Below are positions 1-8,933 of a DNA stretch of 64,000 bases, one piece after another. Source of the stretch: GH45 sp046704385 (lineage in GTDB: Bacteria; Bacteroidota; Bacteroidia; Bacteroidales; SZUA-534); assembly GCA_046704385.1 (NCBI GenBank), contig JBJKSB010000036.1:62001-126000 (forward strand), read 5' to 3'. The position numbers and the translations under genes are program-made. Numbering within the stretch: the first letter of the stretch is position 1; each line of letters begins with the position of its first letter. Under the pieces are notes generated by a model. That model saw only the letters and a list, made by a program, of their open reading frames with translations, ran no database searches and was not told where the DNA came from.

Positions 1-303
1 AACAATGTTTTCAGTGGAAACAATTTTATTATTTAAAAAATCAACTTCAATATTCAAATTTTTATGATCGAGTTTATCAACCACTTTCTCTTTAATAATC
101 CGGCTTATTACTTTTAAATTCACAAGGACTCCGCTTGCCGGATCAACATCACCTTTAACCGTGACAAATAACTCATAATTATGGCCGTGCCAGTTAGGGT
201 TAGCACACTTTCCATAAATTTCATAGTTTTTTTCGTCGGAATAATTCGGATTGAATAACCGGTGTGCACTGTTAAACCTCTCACGCCTTGTCAGATAAAC
301 CAT
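1..303 (-). CDS. 6-pyruvoyl-tetrahydropterin synthase / QueD family protein (3' end outside window)
   Basis: The first 101 residues of a PTPS/QueD fold enzyme; the gene runs off the left edge, so the C-terminus is missing. Visible family hallmarks are the N-terminal SAHRL histidine and the CANPNWHGHNY block, whose two His complete the zinc site and whose Cys is the catalytic residue. The C-x5-HGH spacing resembles the PTPS branch. Known members convert dihydroneopterin triphosphate either to 6-pyruvoyl-tetrahydropterin or, as QueD, to 6-carboxy-tetrahydropterin for queuosine; the visible part does not decide between them. The start ATG at 301-303 gives the usual short N-terminus (MVYLTRRERF). 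Cytosolic. The neighbouring gene is on the same strand with a 124-bp gap and is probably not in the same operon. Confidence 0.85.
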   Translation of the reverse strand, partial: MVYLTRRERFNSAHRLFNPNYSDEKNYEIYGKCANPNWHGHNYELFVTVKGDVDPASGVLVNLKVISRIIKEKVVDKLDHKNLNIEVDFLNNKIVSTENIV

Positions 304-427
304 AAAATATGTTCAATCAAATTTCTACAAACTTACACGTTTATTATTAATCACACAAGAACAAAAAATATCAATGTACCTGATGTAACTATAACCAAAC
401 TTTAATTTCCGACGGCTAAAAGGTAAA

Positions 428-1723
428 TTATAATTGTGCCTTTATATTATAAGCCTGAATTACCATTCCATGCCTGATATACAGCTTGCCCTCATGAATA
501 ACCGGGTGAGAAAAATGTTCCTTTTCGCCCTTAGTTATTTTAAACTTTCCTTTTACTTCCATATTTAACGTATCGCTCGTTAATAATATTACTTCACCCT
601 TGTGATTATAATAATATAACATGCTGTCGGCAGAAATAACTGCACCACTGCCTATTTTTAAAACCTCGCCAATCTTTCCTGTTTCGGCATTACAGCTTTT
701 AAAAGTTGGTTTTTCAGTACTGCAGGCATATAAATAGTCACCTATTTTTACTACACCTCCCATAAAACTGTCGAACTGTTTATCCCTCCAAACCTCGGTT
801 ATACTGTCACCATTGGCTGAAAGGGCAAGTTTAACACCGCCATTCCCGTCACCGGCAACGTAATAAATGAACCCGTTTTCATAAAGTACCGTATTGCCAT
901 GAGTGTCACCCATTCCCGGCTGACGCTTTTCGGGAGGTGTATTATCCTGTAAATGTGTCCATAACAATTGGCCGGTTTTTGTATCATGCCCCATTAAATG
1001 ATAAGCTGAAAAATTAACCAGGATATGGCGGTTGGCCAGTTTTATAAGCTGTGGCGAATTATACCCGGGCCGCTCCCCTTCCCCCTTGCTTATCCAAACG
1101 ATATTTCCATTAAACCGGTTTAATGCAACTACGTTGGTATCAACGCCTCCGGGCGTACAAAAAACAAGACTGTCGTCAACAACCACAGATTCGGAGAAAC
1201 CAAATAAAGGAGAATGCCCGTGTAAATCCTTGAGCATATCAACAGACCAGAGCTTTTCGCCGGTTTTACGATTTAAGCAACATAAATTACCCAATCCGGT
1301 AGTGGCGTATAATAAATCGTTAACTACAGTTGGAGTTGAGCGCGAGCCCATATAATTTGTAGTCCATTCGTAGCCAATATCCTTTTTCCAAAGTAAATTA
1401 CCCGAGTTGTCGAAAGCAAAAACCGTGGCAAGGCTATCCACTTCACCTAAAATGTACATGGCATCGGGTGTGAAAACTGGCGATCCAAAGCCATTACCGA
1501 CGCTGTCGTATTCCCACACTAAAGCAGGCCCTCCTTCGGGCCAGGATTTTAACAAATGAGTATCGGGGTAAATACCGCTTCGATTTGGACCTCTCCACTC
1601 GTAAATTTTATTAACTACTGAAGATTCTTTTGAATCGTTGCTGCTTTTCTGTTTTAGATTACAGGAAAATAACGAGAATAAAACCAATCCCGATACGATA
1701 ACTGATATAGATTTCTGTCGCAT
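428..1723 (-). CDS. PQQ-like beta-propeller repeat lipoprotein
   Basis: 431 residues. A lipoprotein signal peptide ends in the lipobox LFSC (Cys about residue 21), so the mature protein should be membrane-anchored. The rest shows repeated beta-propeller blades of the PQQ/BamB type, e.g. GNLLWKKDIG, TGEKLWSVDM, FNGNIVWISK and TGQLLWTHLQ, each with the W-K/x-hydrophobic strand typical of the pyrrolo-quinoline quinone-like repeat (about residues 65-425). Such proteins often act as binding scaffolds rather than quinoproteins; no PQQ-ligand cysteine pair or catalytic Asp context is evident, so enzymatic activity is not claimed. It is divergently transcribed from the GH3 gene, with 156 bp between them. 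Substrate unknown. Confidence 0.8.
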   Translation of the reverse strand: MRQKSISVIVSGLVLFSLFSCNLKQKSSNDSKESSVVNKIYEWRGPNRSGIYPDTHLLKSWPEGGPALVWEYDSVGNGFGSPVFTPDAMYILGEVDSLATVFAFDNSGNLLWKKDIGYEWTTNYMGSRSTPTVVNDLLYATTGLGNLCCLNRKTGEKLWSVDMLKDLHGHSPLFGFSESVVVDDSLVFCTPGGVDTNVVALNRFNGNIVWISKGEGERPGYNSPQLIKLANRHILVNFSAYHLMGHDTKTGQLLWTHLQDNTPPEKRQPGMGDTHGNTVLYENGFIYYVAGDGNGGVKLALSANGDSITEVWRDKQFDSFMGGVVKIGDYLYACSTEKPTFKSCNAETGKIGEVLKIGSGAVISADSMLYYYNHKGEVILLTSDTLNMEVKGKFKITKGEKEHFSHPVIHEGKLYIRHGMVIQAYNIKAQL

Positions 1724-1879
1724 ATAAGTTATTTTTTAAGTTAAAAACCTGAAATAAAATTTGCCTTTTAAAATTAATAAATTGATGAGAATTTATCTTT
1801 AATAAAATGATTGGAAGACAAAATTCACATAAAGTTACACTATATTAGTATCCGTTTGAATCGTTAAAAAAAAATCAGA

Positions 1880-3625
1880 ATGAAAAACTCAGGGCAAATT
1901 ATAACAGGAATAGTAACAGTAGTGATGTTCGGTTTATTCTCCGGCTGCAATAATGTAAATCAGCCTTTAGCTGAAAATAACCTTCAACTCGATACTACAT
2001 GGAAAAATCTTACAATACGTGAAAAGATAGGTCAGGTAATGTGCCTGAATTACAATAAATATCAGATTGAAAATATTGGTAATGGCAGTATTTCCACTTT
2101 TTTGGATAAATATCCTGTTGGATCATTTTTTATGGCAAACTATAACTTAAGTCCGCTTACCACGCCTGATTCTTTAGCACAACTTTACCGATCCACCATT
2201 TCTGATTTGTCAAAAGAAACAAAATATCCCTTATTATTTGTTGAGGATTTTGAATCGGGAGTTGTCAGTGCAATCAAAGGTTACAACGCAATGACTTATG
2301 AAATGGGGCTGGGGGCTACCAATTCACCCGAACTGGCTTATAAATATGGAGAAATAGTTGCCTCAGAAGCCCGGAGTTTGGGAATAAACTGGGTATTGCA
2401 CCCGGTTTCCGATTTAAATATAAACCCGTTTAACTATTTAACGAATGTACGTGCTTTAACCGACAATCCTGATCTTTCAGTAAAACTTCTGCCCCAACAG
2501 GTTAAAGGAATTCAGTCGCAGCATGTGGCAGCCACGGCCAAACATTTCCCCGGAGATGGTACCGATTTTATCAATCAGCATTTTAATACTTCGGCCCAAC
2601 AGTTTAGTTATGAAAAATGGAAACAGGAACATGGCCGAGTTTTTCAAACACTAATTGATAGTGGCATCATGACATTTATGGCCGGACACATTGCTTTTCC
2701 GGGTTACGAAAAAGAGAAGCTTGACGGTAATTACCTGCCGGCAACCCTATCGCACGAATTGTTAACTAATTTATTGAAAGGTAAAATGGGATTTAAAGGG
2801 GTTATTGTATCCGATGCCTTAAATATGGCTGGTATTGAAGGTTATTACAAAAACCAGCTCGAAACCGAAATTGAATGTTTCAAGGCCGGTGCCGATGTGT
2901 TGCTTTGGCCTTCCCTTGAATTTATGGATACGCTTGAAGCAAGAATCAACCGAAATGAAATACCCATGGAAAGACTTGATGATGCAGTGAGCAGGGTTTG
3001 GAATTTAAAAAAGAAACTGGGATTATTCGAAAAAGGTTACAATTCAATAAAACCTCTATCGGATGAAGAGATGACCAAACATCGGGAATGGGCTTATGAA
3101 ATTTCAAAAAAATCAATCACATTATTAAGCAATAAACATGATTTACTGCCACTGGATACCACAACATCAAAAAAAATATTAATGGTTGTAATATCCGAAA
3201 ATCCAGCTACAAAAGTATTTGAACCCTTAATAAATGAAATGAAAAACCAGGGTTTTGAAATTGATGTAAGACAAAACCTATCAATGTTCAGCCATGGATC
3301 GGAATTAAAAGGAATAGAAAAAACCTACGACAAAATAATTTTTGCTTTTTACGGAAAACCGGGAACCCCTTGGGGAACCCTTGCCTTAAATGGTGATCAG
3401 GCATTGACCATGTGGTCGGCCAATACCTTACCTTTTAATAAAGTAATTAGTATTGGGTTCGGCGATCCGTATAAAAACCTGATTTTTATGCCCCGGACCT
3501 GGTGCCGGATAAATTGCTATAACACCGATATTTTTACACAAAAGGCACTGGTTGAATTGATAATGGGTAAAGAAAAATTCGAAGGTATTTCGCCTGTAAG
3601 TTATAACAAGGCTGCATTAAAATAA
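1880..3625 (+). CDS. Glycoside hydrolase family 3 lipoprotein (beta-N-acetylhexosaminidase-like)
   Basis: 581 residues with a lipoprotein signal (LFSGC, Cys23). The GH3 catalytic domain spans about residues 35-380. KHFPGDGTD (221-229) matches the KHFPGHGD block of NagZ enzymes, and His234 falls where NagZ has its mobile general acid/base His. VIVSDALNM holds the nucleophile Asp312. Residues ~400-575 form the second alpha/beta domain found in two-domain NagZ-like enzymes. Known relatives cleave terminal GlcNAc from peptidoglycan fragments or glycans. The oddity is GD in place of the usual GH in the KHFPG motif, so exact specificity is uncertain. It is a single gene followed by a REP-like fold-back element, and probably faces the periplasm or cell surface. 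Confidence 0.88.
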   Translation: MKNSGQIITGIVTVVMFGLFSGCNNVNQPLAENNLQLDTTWKNLTIREKIGQVMCLNYNKYQIENIGNGSISTFLDKYPVGSFFMANYNLSPLTTPDSLAQLYRSTISDLSKETKYPLLFVEDFESGVVSAIKGYNAMTYEMGLGATNSPELAYKYGEIVASEARSLGINWVLHPVSDLNINPFNYLTNVRALTDNPDLSVKLLPQQVKGIQSQHVAATAKHFPGDGTDFINQHFNTSAQQFSYEKWKQEHGRVFQTLIDSGIMTFMAGHIAFPGYEKEKLDGNYLPATLSHELLTNLLKGKMGFKGVIVSDALNMAGIEGYYKNQLETEIECFKAGADVLLWPSLEFMDTLEARINRNEIPMERLDDAVSRVWNLKKKLGLFEKGYNSIKPLSDEEMTKHREWAYEISKKSITLLSNKHDLLPLDTTTSKKILMVVISENPATKVFEPLINEMKNQGFEIDVRQNLSMFSHGSELKGIEKTYDKIIFAFYGKPGTPWGTLALNGDQALTMWSANTLPFNKVISIGFGDPYKNLIFMPRTWCRINCYNTDIFTQKALVELIMGKEKFEGISPVSYNKAALK

Positions 3626-3729
3626 TTGATCATTGTACATATCTTTAATTTTATGCTGCCTGCGATTGGCCAGAATTTCGAACTACCGGTTTATCATGAT
3701 GTTAATGCCTCTTTAAAATTTAATTGTTT

Positions 3730-3796
3730 GACTCCTCAGGAGTCGCATATTTATAGAAATAATGATTTCTATAAATATGCGACCCAGCCGGGGTCG
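3730..3796. repeat. REP-like fold-back element (compound palindrome)
   Basis: An 18-bp perfect inverted repeat (3743-3760 against 3765-3782) with a 4-nt AATG loop, flanked by two smaller perfect hairpins that share the stem ends: GACTCC-TCA-GGAGTC at 3730-3744 and CGACCC-AGCCG-GGGTCG at 3780-3796. The layout (hairpin, long stem, hairpin) resembles paired REP/BIME units. It lies in the 259-bp gap between the GH3 gene and hldD. It could work as a bidirectional terminator or mRNA stabiliser, or be a passive repeat mobilised in trans. No second copy was seen in this window. Confidence 0.75.
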
Positions 3797-3840
3797 AATA
3801 CAAGAAGGGATAACAAATGAAATTGACGATAAATTCGTTA

Positions 3841-3867
3841 TTTGTTAATCAGCAAAAGTTATCTTTG
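3841..3867 (+). promoter_or_regulatory. Candidate Bacteroidota promoter for hldD
   Basis: TATCTTTG at 3860-3867 matches the TAnnTTTG -7 box, with TTTG at 3841-3844 as a possible -33 element. It lies 17 bp before the HldD start codon, just after the REP-like element. Confidence 0.55.
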
Positions 3868-3884
3868 CAAAAAACTTATTCATA

Positions 3885-4850
3885 ATGATTGTTGTTACAG
3901 GTGCCGCCGGATTTATTGGTAGTTGTTTGGTAAGCAAGCTAAACACCGAAGGATTTAAGGATATTATACTGGTTGATGATTTTTCAGATCCTGAAAAAAA
4001 CAAAAACTTTGAAGGAAAAACGTTTACCGATAAAATTGACCGAGAAAAGTTTATACCCTGGATTGATCAAAACCATAAGTTTATTCAAATTATTTTTCAT
4101 TTGGGAGCCAAATCGGCTACTACCGGATTCCCTAAAGAAGTGTATGACCATCTGAACCTAAACTACAGTAAAAAGGTTTGGGAAAAATGCGTTGATTATG
4201 GATTACCATTAATTTATGCTTCATCGGCGGCAACTTATGGATTAGGAGAATTTGGCTATGACGACAGCCATGATTTGGTATCTAAACTCAAACCGTTGAA
4301 TTTGTACGGTGAATCAAAAAATAATTTCGACATCTGGGCCTTGGCTCAGGAAAGGAAACCCTATTTTTGGGCTGGCCTGAAATTTTTTAATGTATACGGC
4401 CCAAATGAATATCATAAAGGCAGGATGGCCTCAGTAATATTTCATGCTTTCAACCAAATAAAAGCTACGGGGAAAATGCGTCTGTTTAAATCGCATAACC
4501 CTGATTTTAAAAATGGCGGCCAAACACGCGACTTTGTTTATGTTAAAGATTTAACTGAGGTAATGATTTTTTTAATGAACCACAGGAAAGATTCCGGACT
4601 TTATAATATAGGAACCGGAAAAGGAAGAACCTTTTTAGATCTTACACTGAACACTTTTAAAGGAATGAACAAACCTGAAAATATTGAGTTTATAGATACT
4701 CCGTTGGATATCAGGGACAAATACCAGTATTTTACTGAAGCCAGAATGGAAAAACTACTTAGCATAGGATATAAAAAAGGATTTTATTCCCTGGAAGATG
4801 GCGTGGAAGATTATGTTAAAAATTATTTAATCCCCCACAAATACTTGTAG
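3885..4850 (+). CDS. hldD: ADP-L-glycero-D-manno-heptose 6-epimerase
   Basis: 321-residue extended SDR epimerase, the usual length for HldD/RfaD. The N-terminal Rossmann motif is TGAAGFIGS (5-13); the catalytic YxxxK is Tyr141-Lys145 in LYGESKNNFD, with Ser113/114 in the YASSAATYG strand. The YG-SKN and FFNVYGPNEYHKGRMASV blocks are typical of HldD rather than of UDP-glucose epimerases. It converts ADP-D,D-heptose to ADP-L,D-heptose for the LPS inner core, in the cytosol. The other heptose genes are not in this window. A TAnnTTTG box sits directly upstream, and the gene appears monocistronic. Confidence 0.9.
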   Translation: MIVVTGAAGFIGSCLVSKLNTEGFKDIILVDDFSDPEKNKNFEGKTFTDKIDREKFIPWIDQNHKFIQIIFHLGAKSATTGFPKEVYDHLNLNYSKKVWEKCVDYGLPLIYASSAATYGLGEFGYDDSHDLVSKLKPLNLYGESKNNFDIWALAQERKPYFWAGLKFFNVYGPNEYHKGRMASVIFHAFNQIKATGKMRLFKSHNPDFKNGGQTRDFVYVKDLTEVMIFLMNHRKDSGLYNIGTGKGRTFLDLTLNTFKGMNKPENIEFIDTPLDIRDKYQYFTEARMEKLLSIGYKKGFYSLEDGVEDYVKNYLIPHKYL

Positions 4851-4944
4851 TTGTTTTTTATTTTGCTTCTCTTTTTCTACTATTGTAAGCAAAAGCTTCC
4901 ATTTACTTCCTTTTTAACATTAAACTTTCCTGACAAAAAGTTCA

Positions 4945-4970
4945 TTGTTTAAAAAAATAATTTATTTTTG
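4945..4970 (+). promoter_or_regulatory. Candidate Bacteroidota promoter for the TetR-KAS III pair
   Basis: TATTTTTG at 4963-4970 matches TAnnTTTG; a TTG at 4945-4947 could be the -33 element. The 32 bp between the box and the TetR start codon would be a natural site for autorepression by the TetR product (inference). Confidence 0.5.
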
Positions 4971-5002
4971 CACAAAAGTTTAATAAATGTGCAGTTTGAC
5001 CA

Positions 5003-5581
5003 ATGAACTTAAAAAATTCAAAGGAAGCTATTCTTAATCAAGCCCTTACCATATTTGGAAAGTTAGGTTTTCACAAAACCACCATGGCTGATATTGCACA
5101 GGCTTCAAAAAGGGGTCGGCGTACTATTTATACCTACTTTAAGAACAAAGAAGAGGTTTATGAAGCGGTGGTTCAACGTGAGATTGAAAGAGTGATTGAA
5201 AATATTAAAACCGAAATACGTGCTACCGATTCCGTTGAAGAAAAATTCTCCGTTTACCTGTATTCAAGAATCCGTGCCATCATTAATCTGACAAAAAATC
5301 ATGATGCCTTACGGGTAGCTTTTCTGAATAACTATAAATGGGTTGAGAAAATCAGACAAACACTCGATAATGAAGAAAAAGTAATCTTAAGTCAGATTTT
5401 TCAATTAGGTAAAACAAAAAAGTCAATTGGCGATTTTGACATTAGTATTACTGTAAAAAACATTATGCTTATGATAAAAGGCGTTGAATATAAACTCATT
5501 AAAGAAAATGATGATGAGTCGGCAAAAAAACAGATCGCAAATATTCAACAGCTTTTACTTAACGGTATTTTAATTCGATAA
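5003..5581 (+). CDS. TetR/AcrR family transcriptional regulator
   Basis: 192 residues. The N-terminal TetR helix-turn-helix occupies about residues 5-52: ILNQALTIFGKLGFHKTTM, then ADIAQASKRGRRTIYTYF and KNKEEVYEAV. The C-terminal ligand-binding half is helical and not recognised. It ends 20 bp before the likely ATG of a KAS III gene on the same strand, so both are probably co-transcribed. Inference: it senses an acyl chain or a membrane-lipid-related ligand and controls this pair. No other target is visible. Confidence 0.88.
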   Translation: MNLKNSKEAILNQALTIFGKLGFHKTTMADIAQASKRGRRTIYTYFKNKEEVYEAVVQREIERVIENIKTEIRATDSVEEKFSVYLYSRIRAIINLTKNHDALRVAFLNNYKWVEKIRQTLDNEEKVILSQIFQLGKTKKSIGDFDISITVKNIMLMIKGVEYKLIKENDDESAKKQIANIQQLLLNGILIR

Positions 5582-5601
5582 TTCTAAAATTTTTGACAGG
5601 A

Positions 5602-6546
5602 ATGTTTATAAACGCATTAGGGCATTATTTACCCACACAGCTTGTACCGAATGAATATTTTTTAAATGTTAACGGGTTAACTGAAGAATGGATTTATACA
5701 CGAACAGGTATAAAAACCAGGACCAGGGCATCGGCTGAAGAAAATACTAACACCATGAGCATTGAGGCTGTAAATGCCGCTCTTAAAGATTTACCTTATG
5801 ATATTTCAGAAGTAGACTTAATTATAGGTGCATCTTATTCACCTTTTGATACAGTGGGTACAATAGCTCACGTCGTTCAAAAACATTTTAATATCGACAA
5901 GGCCCAGGCCATCTATATTTCATCGGCTTGTTCATCATTTATAAATGCCATGGAAATTGTACAGGGTTATTTTGCCATGGGAAAATCAAAAAAAGCGCTG
6001 GTAGTGGCATCGGAGCATAACTGGGCATATAATAATGAAACCGACGAAAAAAGCGGCCATTTATGGGGCGACGGAGCAGCCGCCGTTTTTGTTTCAAAAG
6101 AACAAATCAGCAGGAATGAACCTGAGGTTATTGATATATTAACCCGTGGCCTGGGCAATATTGGCAAAGGTGCTGAAGCAGTGTATTTGCATCCAACCAA
6201 TGGTGGTTTGGTGATGCCAAACGGTAAAGACGTTTTTACATGGGCCTGTAAATATATGGCTGAGGCTATTGTTGAAATTACGGATCGTAATGATATTAAA
6301 CTTGGTGATTTAAATTATATGATTCCTCATCAGGCTAATATGAGGATTATTAAATACATAGCCCAGGAACTGAAATACGACGAAAGCAAAATATTGACCA
6401 ATATACAAGATCTGGGAAACACAGGTTGTGCCAGTACAGTAATTGCACTTTCTCAAAATATAAACAGTATTAAATCAGATGATTTGGTTGGCTTTACTGT
6501 TTTTGGAGGAGGCTATTCAAGCGGAGCCATGTTGGTTAAATTTTAG
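5602..6546 (+). CDS. 3-oxoacyl-ACP synthase III (KAS III) family protein
   Basis: 314 residues from the ATG at 5602; a TTG three codons upstream is possible but has no support. The thiolase-fold Cys-His-Asn triad is complete: Cys110 in SSACSSF, His243 in IPHQANMRI and Asn273 in LGNTGCAST. KAS III enzymes condense acetyl- or acyl-CoA with malonyl-ACP to start fatty acid chains; paralogues start special lipids or pigments. Because it is paired with a TetR regulator and not with fabD/acpP genes, it may be a dedicated paralogue rather than the housekeeping FabH (inference). Cytosolic. Confidence 0.85.
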   Translation: MFINALGHYLPTQLVPNEYFLNVNGLTEEWIYTRTGIKTRTRASAEENTNTMSIEAVNAALKDLPYDISEVDLIIGASYSPFDTVGTIAHVVQKHFNIDKAQAIYISSACSSFINAMEIVQGYFAMGKSKKALVVASEHNWAYNNETDEKSGHLWGDGAAAVFVSKEQISRNEPEVIDILTRGLGNIGKGAEAVYLHPTNGGLVMPNGKDVFTWACKYMAEAIVEITDRNDIKLGDLNYMIPHQANMRIIKYIAQELKYDESKILTNIQDLGNTGCASTVIALSQNINSIKSDDLVGFTVFGGGYSSGAMLVKF

Positions 6547-6920
6547 CAGGTAGTTCTAAAAATTTCATTAAATACTCCTCGGACTTTAAGGACGATGAGT
6601 TAAAGGATAATTCTGTTTTTTATTGCATCTGTGTGCTTCCGCGAGTGCTGAAGCTACTCTGCAGAGATTCTGCAACTTATTCCAGCTTCGCTGGTTATGC
6701 AGCTCATCTTCCATCCCATACTAACTATACTTTCCCAGCCAGTTGGAAGTATAGGCATGGAATAAATTCCAAAATTCAACTCTCATATTACAAGTCACTA
6801 TTGTTCGTTTTTCCCATAATCGTATCACTTTCTAATTCATCAGGGTAAAATTCTCATTTACCCAAAATCTGTTTCATTTTCTGGTTAATTTTATAATACT
6901 TAATCCAAACTCTTGGCAAA
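6547..6920. other. Intergenic stretch (374 bp) with hairpin array, no gene
   Basis: No convincing gene. Open frames here are short and of improbable composition. The central part, 6635-6765, holds a run of short palindromes listed separately. The last 80 bp before the histidine kinase are AT-rich and presumably carry its promoter, but no clear TAnnTTTG box was found. Confidence 0.6.
6635..6765. repeat. Array of short hairpins (REP-like)
   Basis: In about 130 bp I see GCTTC...GAAGC (6635-6654), the palindrome CTCTGCAGAG (6657-6666), GCAGA-GAT-TCTGC (6661-6673), CCAGC-TTC-GCTGG (6682-6694), and an enclosing pair TTATTCC (6677-6683) / GGAATAA (6759-6765). The GC-richer, structured DNA contrasts with its surroundings. 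It may be a degenerate REP-type or transcription-terminating element downstream of the KAS III gene. Confidence 0.45.
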
Positions 6921-8933
6921 ATGTATAAAATTAATTTACTATTTATCACATTAATAATGGGCTGTTTCTTTGTATCAGCAGCCAATGAGCATGCCGATAA
7001 AATAGTACTGCTGAAAGATTCCCTGATAACCTCACCTGACTCAGTAAAATTCAGCATTATTGAAAGCATTGCCGATGAACTTTATTACGATGGCCAGCTT
7101 AGTGAATCGGCTGAAAAATACCGGGATGCACGCCTGCTTGAGGAAAATTCGGAAAACCCCGATCCAAAAAGAATTGCAACGTCATACAGTAACGAAGCAT
7201 TTTGTTTACATGAAATAGGATTTTATGAAAATGCCATTAACCTGTATACTAAATCGTTACAAATTAGTTTAAAAATTAAGGACAGTATTGAATCAGCCAC
7301 CCAATACAACAATATTGGTGTAGCTTACCTGAATATGGGAGATTATGATAAAAGCATCGACTACTTAAAAGAAGCGCTGGCTATTGATATTGCTTTGCAC
7401 GACACAAAAAGTATGGGATATGACTATAGCGTTATTGGAAATGTTCTTTCAGAATGGTCAAAATTTGATGAGGCCATTGATGCTTTTAGAAAAAGTCTGG
7501 ACATTGCCATAACTTATGACGACAGTGCTCACGTATCACTACGAATAGCTAAAATTGGTGAGACCTTCTACCATATTCAGAAGTATGATTCGGCTCTTCA
7601 TTATTTCAGCCGGAGTTTGCTGATGGAAAAGAAGCTTAAAAACAAAGACCGATTGGTTATACGTTTAAACCAAATGGCTAATGTTTATCACGAAACCAAA
7701 AACTATAACACCGCAAATAAGTACTATCAACAAGCCATCGCTTTGGTTTCAGACATTCAACAATTAAAAACAAAAGCTATACTTTACTGTGATTATGCCC
7801 AAAATTGTTTTGCTCTAAATAAAAACCAACCGGGAGAACAATATCTGCTTAAAAGTACTGTGATTGCCAAATCCATCGATTTAAACCAAACCCTGATAAA
7901 CAACTATAATAATCTATCGGAATATTACAATGTTACAGGTAAATATAAAAAAGCTTTTGCGTACCAAAAGGCATATATCACGCTAAAAGATTCGGTATTT
8001 AACGATGCCACCCAGGAAGAAATATCAAAATTCCAGGCCCGTTTTCAAACACAGGAAAAAGAAGCCGTTATTAAAGATTTGATGCAAAAACAGCAGTTGA
8101 AAGACTTACAGATCACTAACGAAAAAAACCGAAGAAACCTGGCTTTTTCAATAGCGATATTTGCATTAATAGCGTTAGCTTCAGCCGTTTTTGTAGGCCA
8201 AAAATTACGGTCGAAAAACAAAGAGTTAAATACACTTAACAGTACTTTAAAACGTATGTTCAGTATCATATCGCACGATTTAAGAGGAGCCATTTCTTCA
8301 TACCAGAGCAGCGGAAGGATACTTAAACATTACCTAAAAAACAATAAAGCTGAGCTTTTACCTGAACTGGCTGATGAAATTTCAAAAAATTCACAACAAC
8401 TTTCCACCATGCTTGACAATTTGCTAACCTGGTCGTTATCGCAAATAAAAAATCAAAAATTTGAACCCGAACATGTTGATATATATGATGTTATTCAGAA
8501 TGAATATAAAATATACAGCCCAATAGCCCAGCGGAAAAACACCAACATTATCAATAATATTAAGGAAAAAACCGAAGTTTATGCCGACAGTCAGCACCTG
8601 CGACTAATATTCAGAAATTTAATCAGCAATGCTATAAAATTTACTGAAAACGGAATTATTGAGTTAAACAGTTTTAAAAAGAACCACTATCTGAATATTT
8701 CTGTAAAGGATAGCGGAACCGGCATTGACCCCGAAATGGCAAACGATTTATATGGAATAAACGAGAAAAAAATTAAACGGGGTACCCGTAACGAAAAGGG
8801 AACCGGACTGGGCCTCTCCCTTGTTAAAGAGTATCTTAAAATAAATAACGGAAGCATTGATTTTGAATCGATACCCGGCAAGGGAACTAATTTTATTGTG
8901 AAAATACCCATACTGGAAACCTATGGATCCTAA
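6921..8933 (+). CDS. TPR-domain sensor histidine kinase
   Basis: 670 residues. Signal peptide (1-21), then a periplasmic array of about seven tetratricopeptide repeats (~45-360; e.g. ATQYNNIGVAYLNMGDYDKS). A basic linker is followed by one membrane helix (~407-426) and a short coiled coil. The dimerisation/phosphoacceptor helix FSIISHDLRG carries His452, and a HATPase_c domain (~560-668) shows the N box (FRNLISNAIKF), G1 (DSGTGI) and G2 (GTGLGLSL). This Bacteroidota architecture is common, usually with a LytTR partner. The downstream response regulator overlaps its 3' end by 11 bp, implying translational coupling. The signal is unknown; TPRs suggest protein-protein sensing at the envelope. 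Confidence 0.92.
   Translation: MYKINLLFITLIMGCFFVSAANEHADKIVLLKDSLITSPDSVKFSIIESIADELYYDGQLSESAEKYRDARLLEENSENPDPKRIATSYSNEAFCLHEIGFYENAINLYTKSLQISLKIKDSIESATQYNNIGVAYLNMGDYDKSIDYLKEALAIDIALHDTKSMGYDYSVIGNVLSEWSKFDEAIDAFRKSLDIAITYDDSAHVSLRIAKIGETFYHIQKYDSALHYFSRSLLMEKKLKNKDRLVIRLNQMANVYHETKNYNTANKYYQQAIALVSDIQQLKTKAILYCDYAQNCFALNKNQPGEQYLLKSTVIAKSIDLNQTLINNYNNLSEYYNVTGKYKKAFAYQKAYITLKDSVFNDATQEEISKFQARFQTQEKEAVIKDLMQKQQLKDLQITNEKNRRNLAFSIAIFALIALASAVFVGQKLRSKNKELNTLNSTLKRMFSIISHDLRGAISSYQSSGRILKHYLKNNKAELLPELADEISKNSQQLSTMLDNLLTWSLSQIKNQKFEPEHVDIYDVIQNEYKIYSPIAQRKNTNIINNIKEKTEVYADSQHLRLIFRNLISNAIKFTENGIIELNSFKKNHYLNISVKDSGTGIDPEMANDLYGINEKKIKRGTRNEKGTGLGLSLVKEYLKINNGSIDFESIPGKGTNFIVKIPILETYGS

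Noticed and set aside
3626..3820. 64-codon frame after the GH3 gene
   Set aside because: It reads straight through the REP-like palindrome, has no usual start codon, and shows no family features.
6633..6848. 71-codon frame in the hairpin array
   Set aside because: Composition follows the palindromes, and no homologue-like motif is visible.
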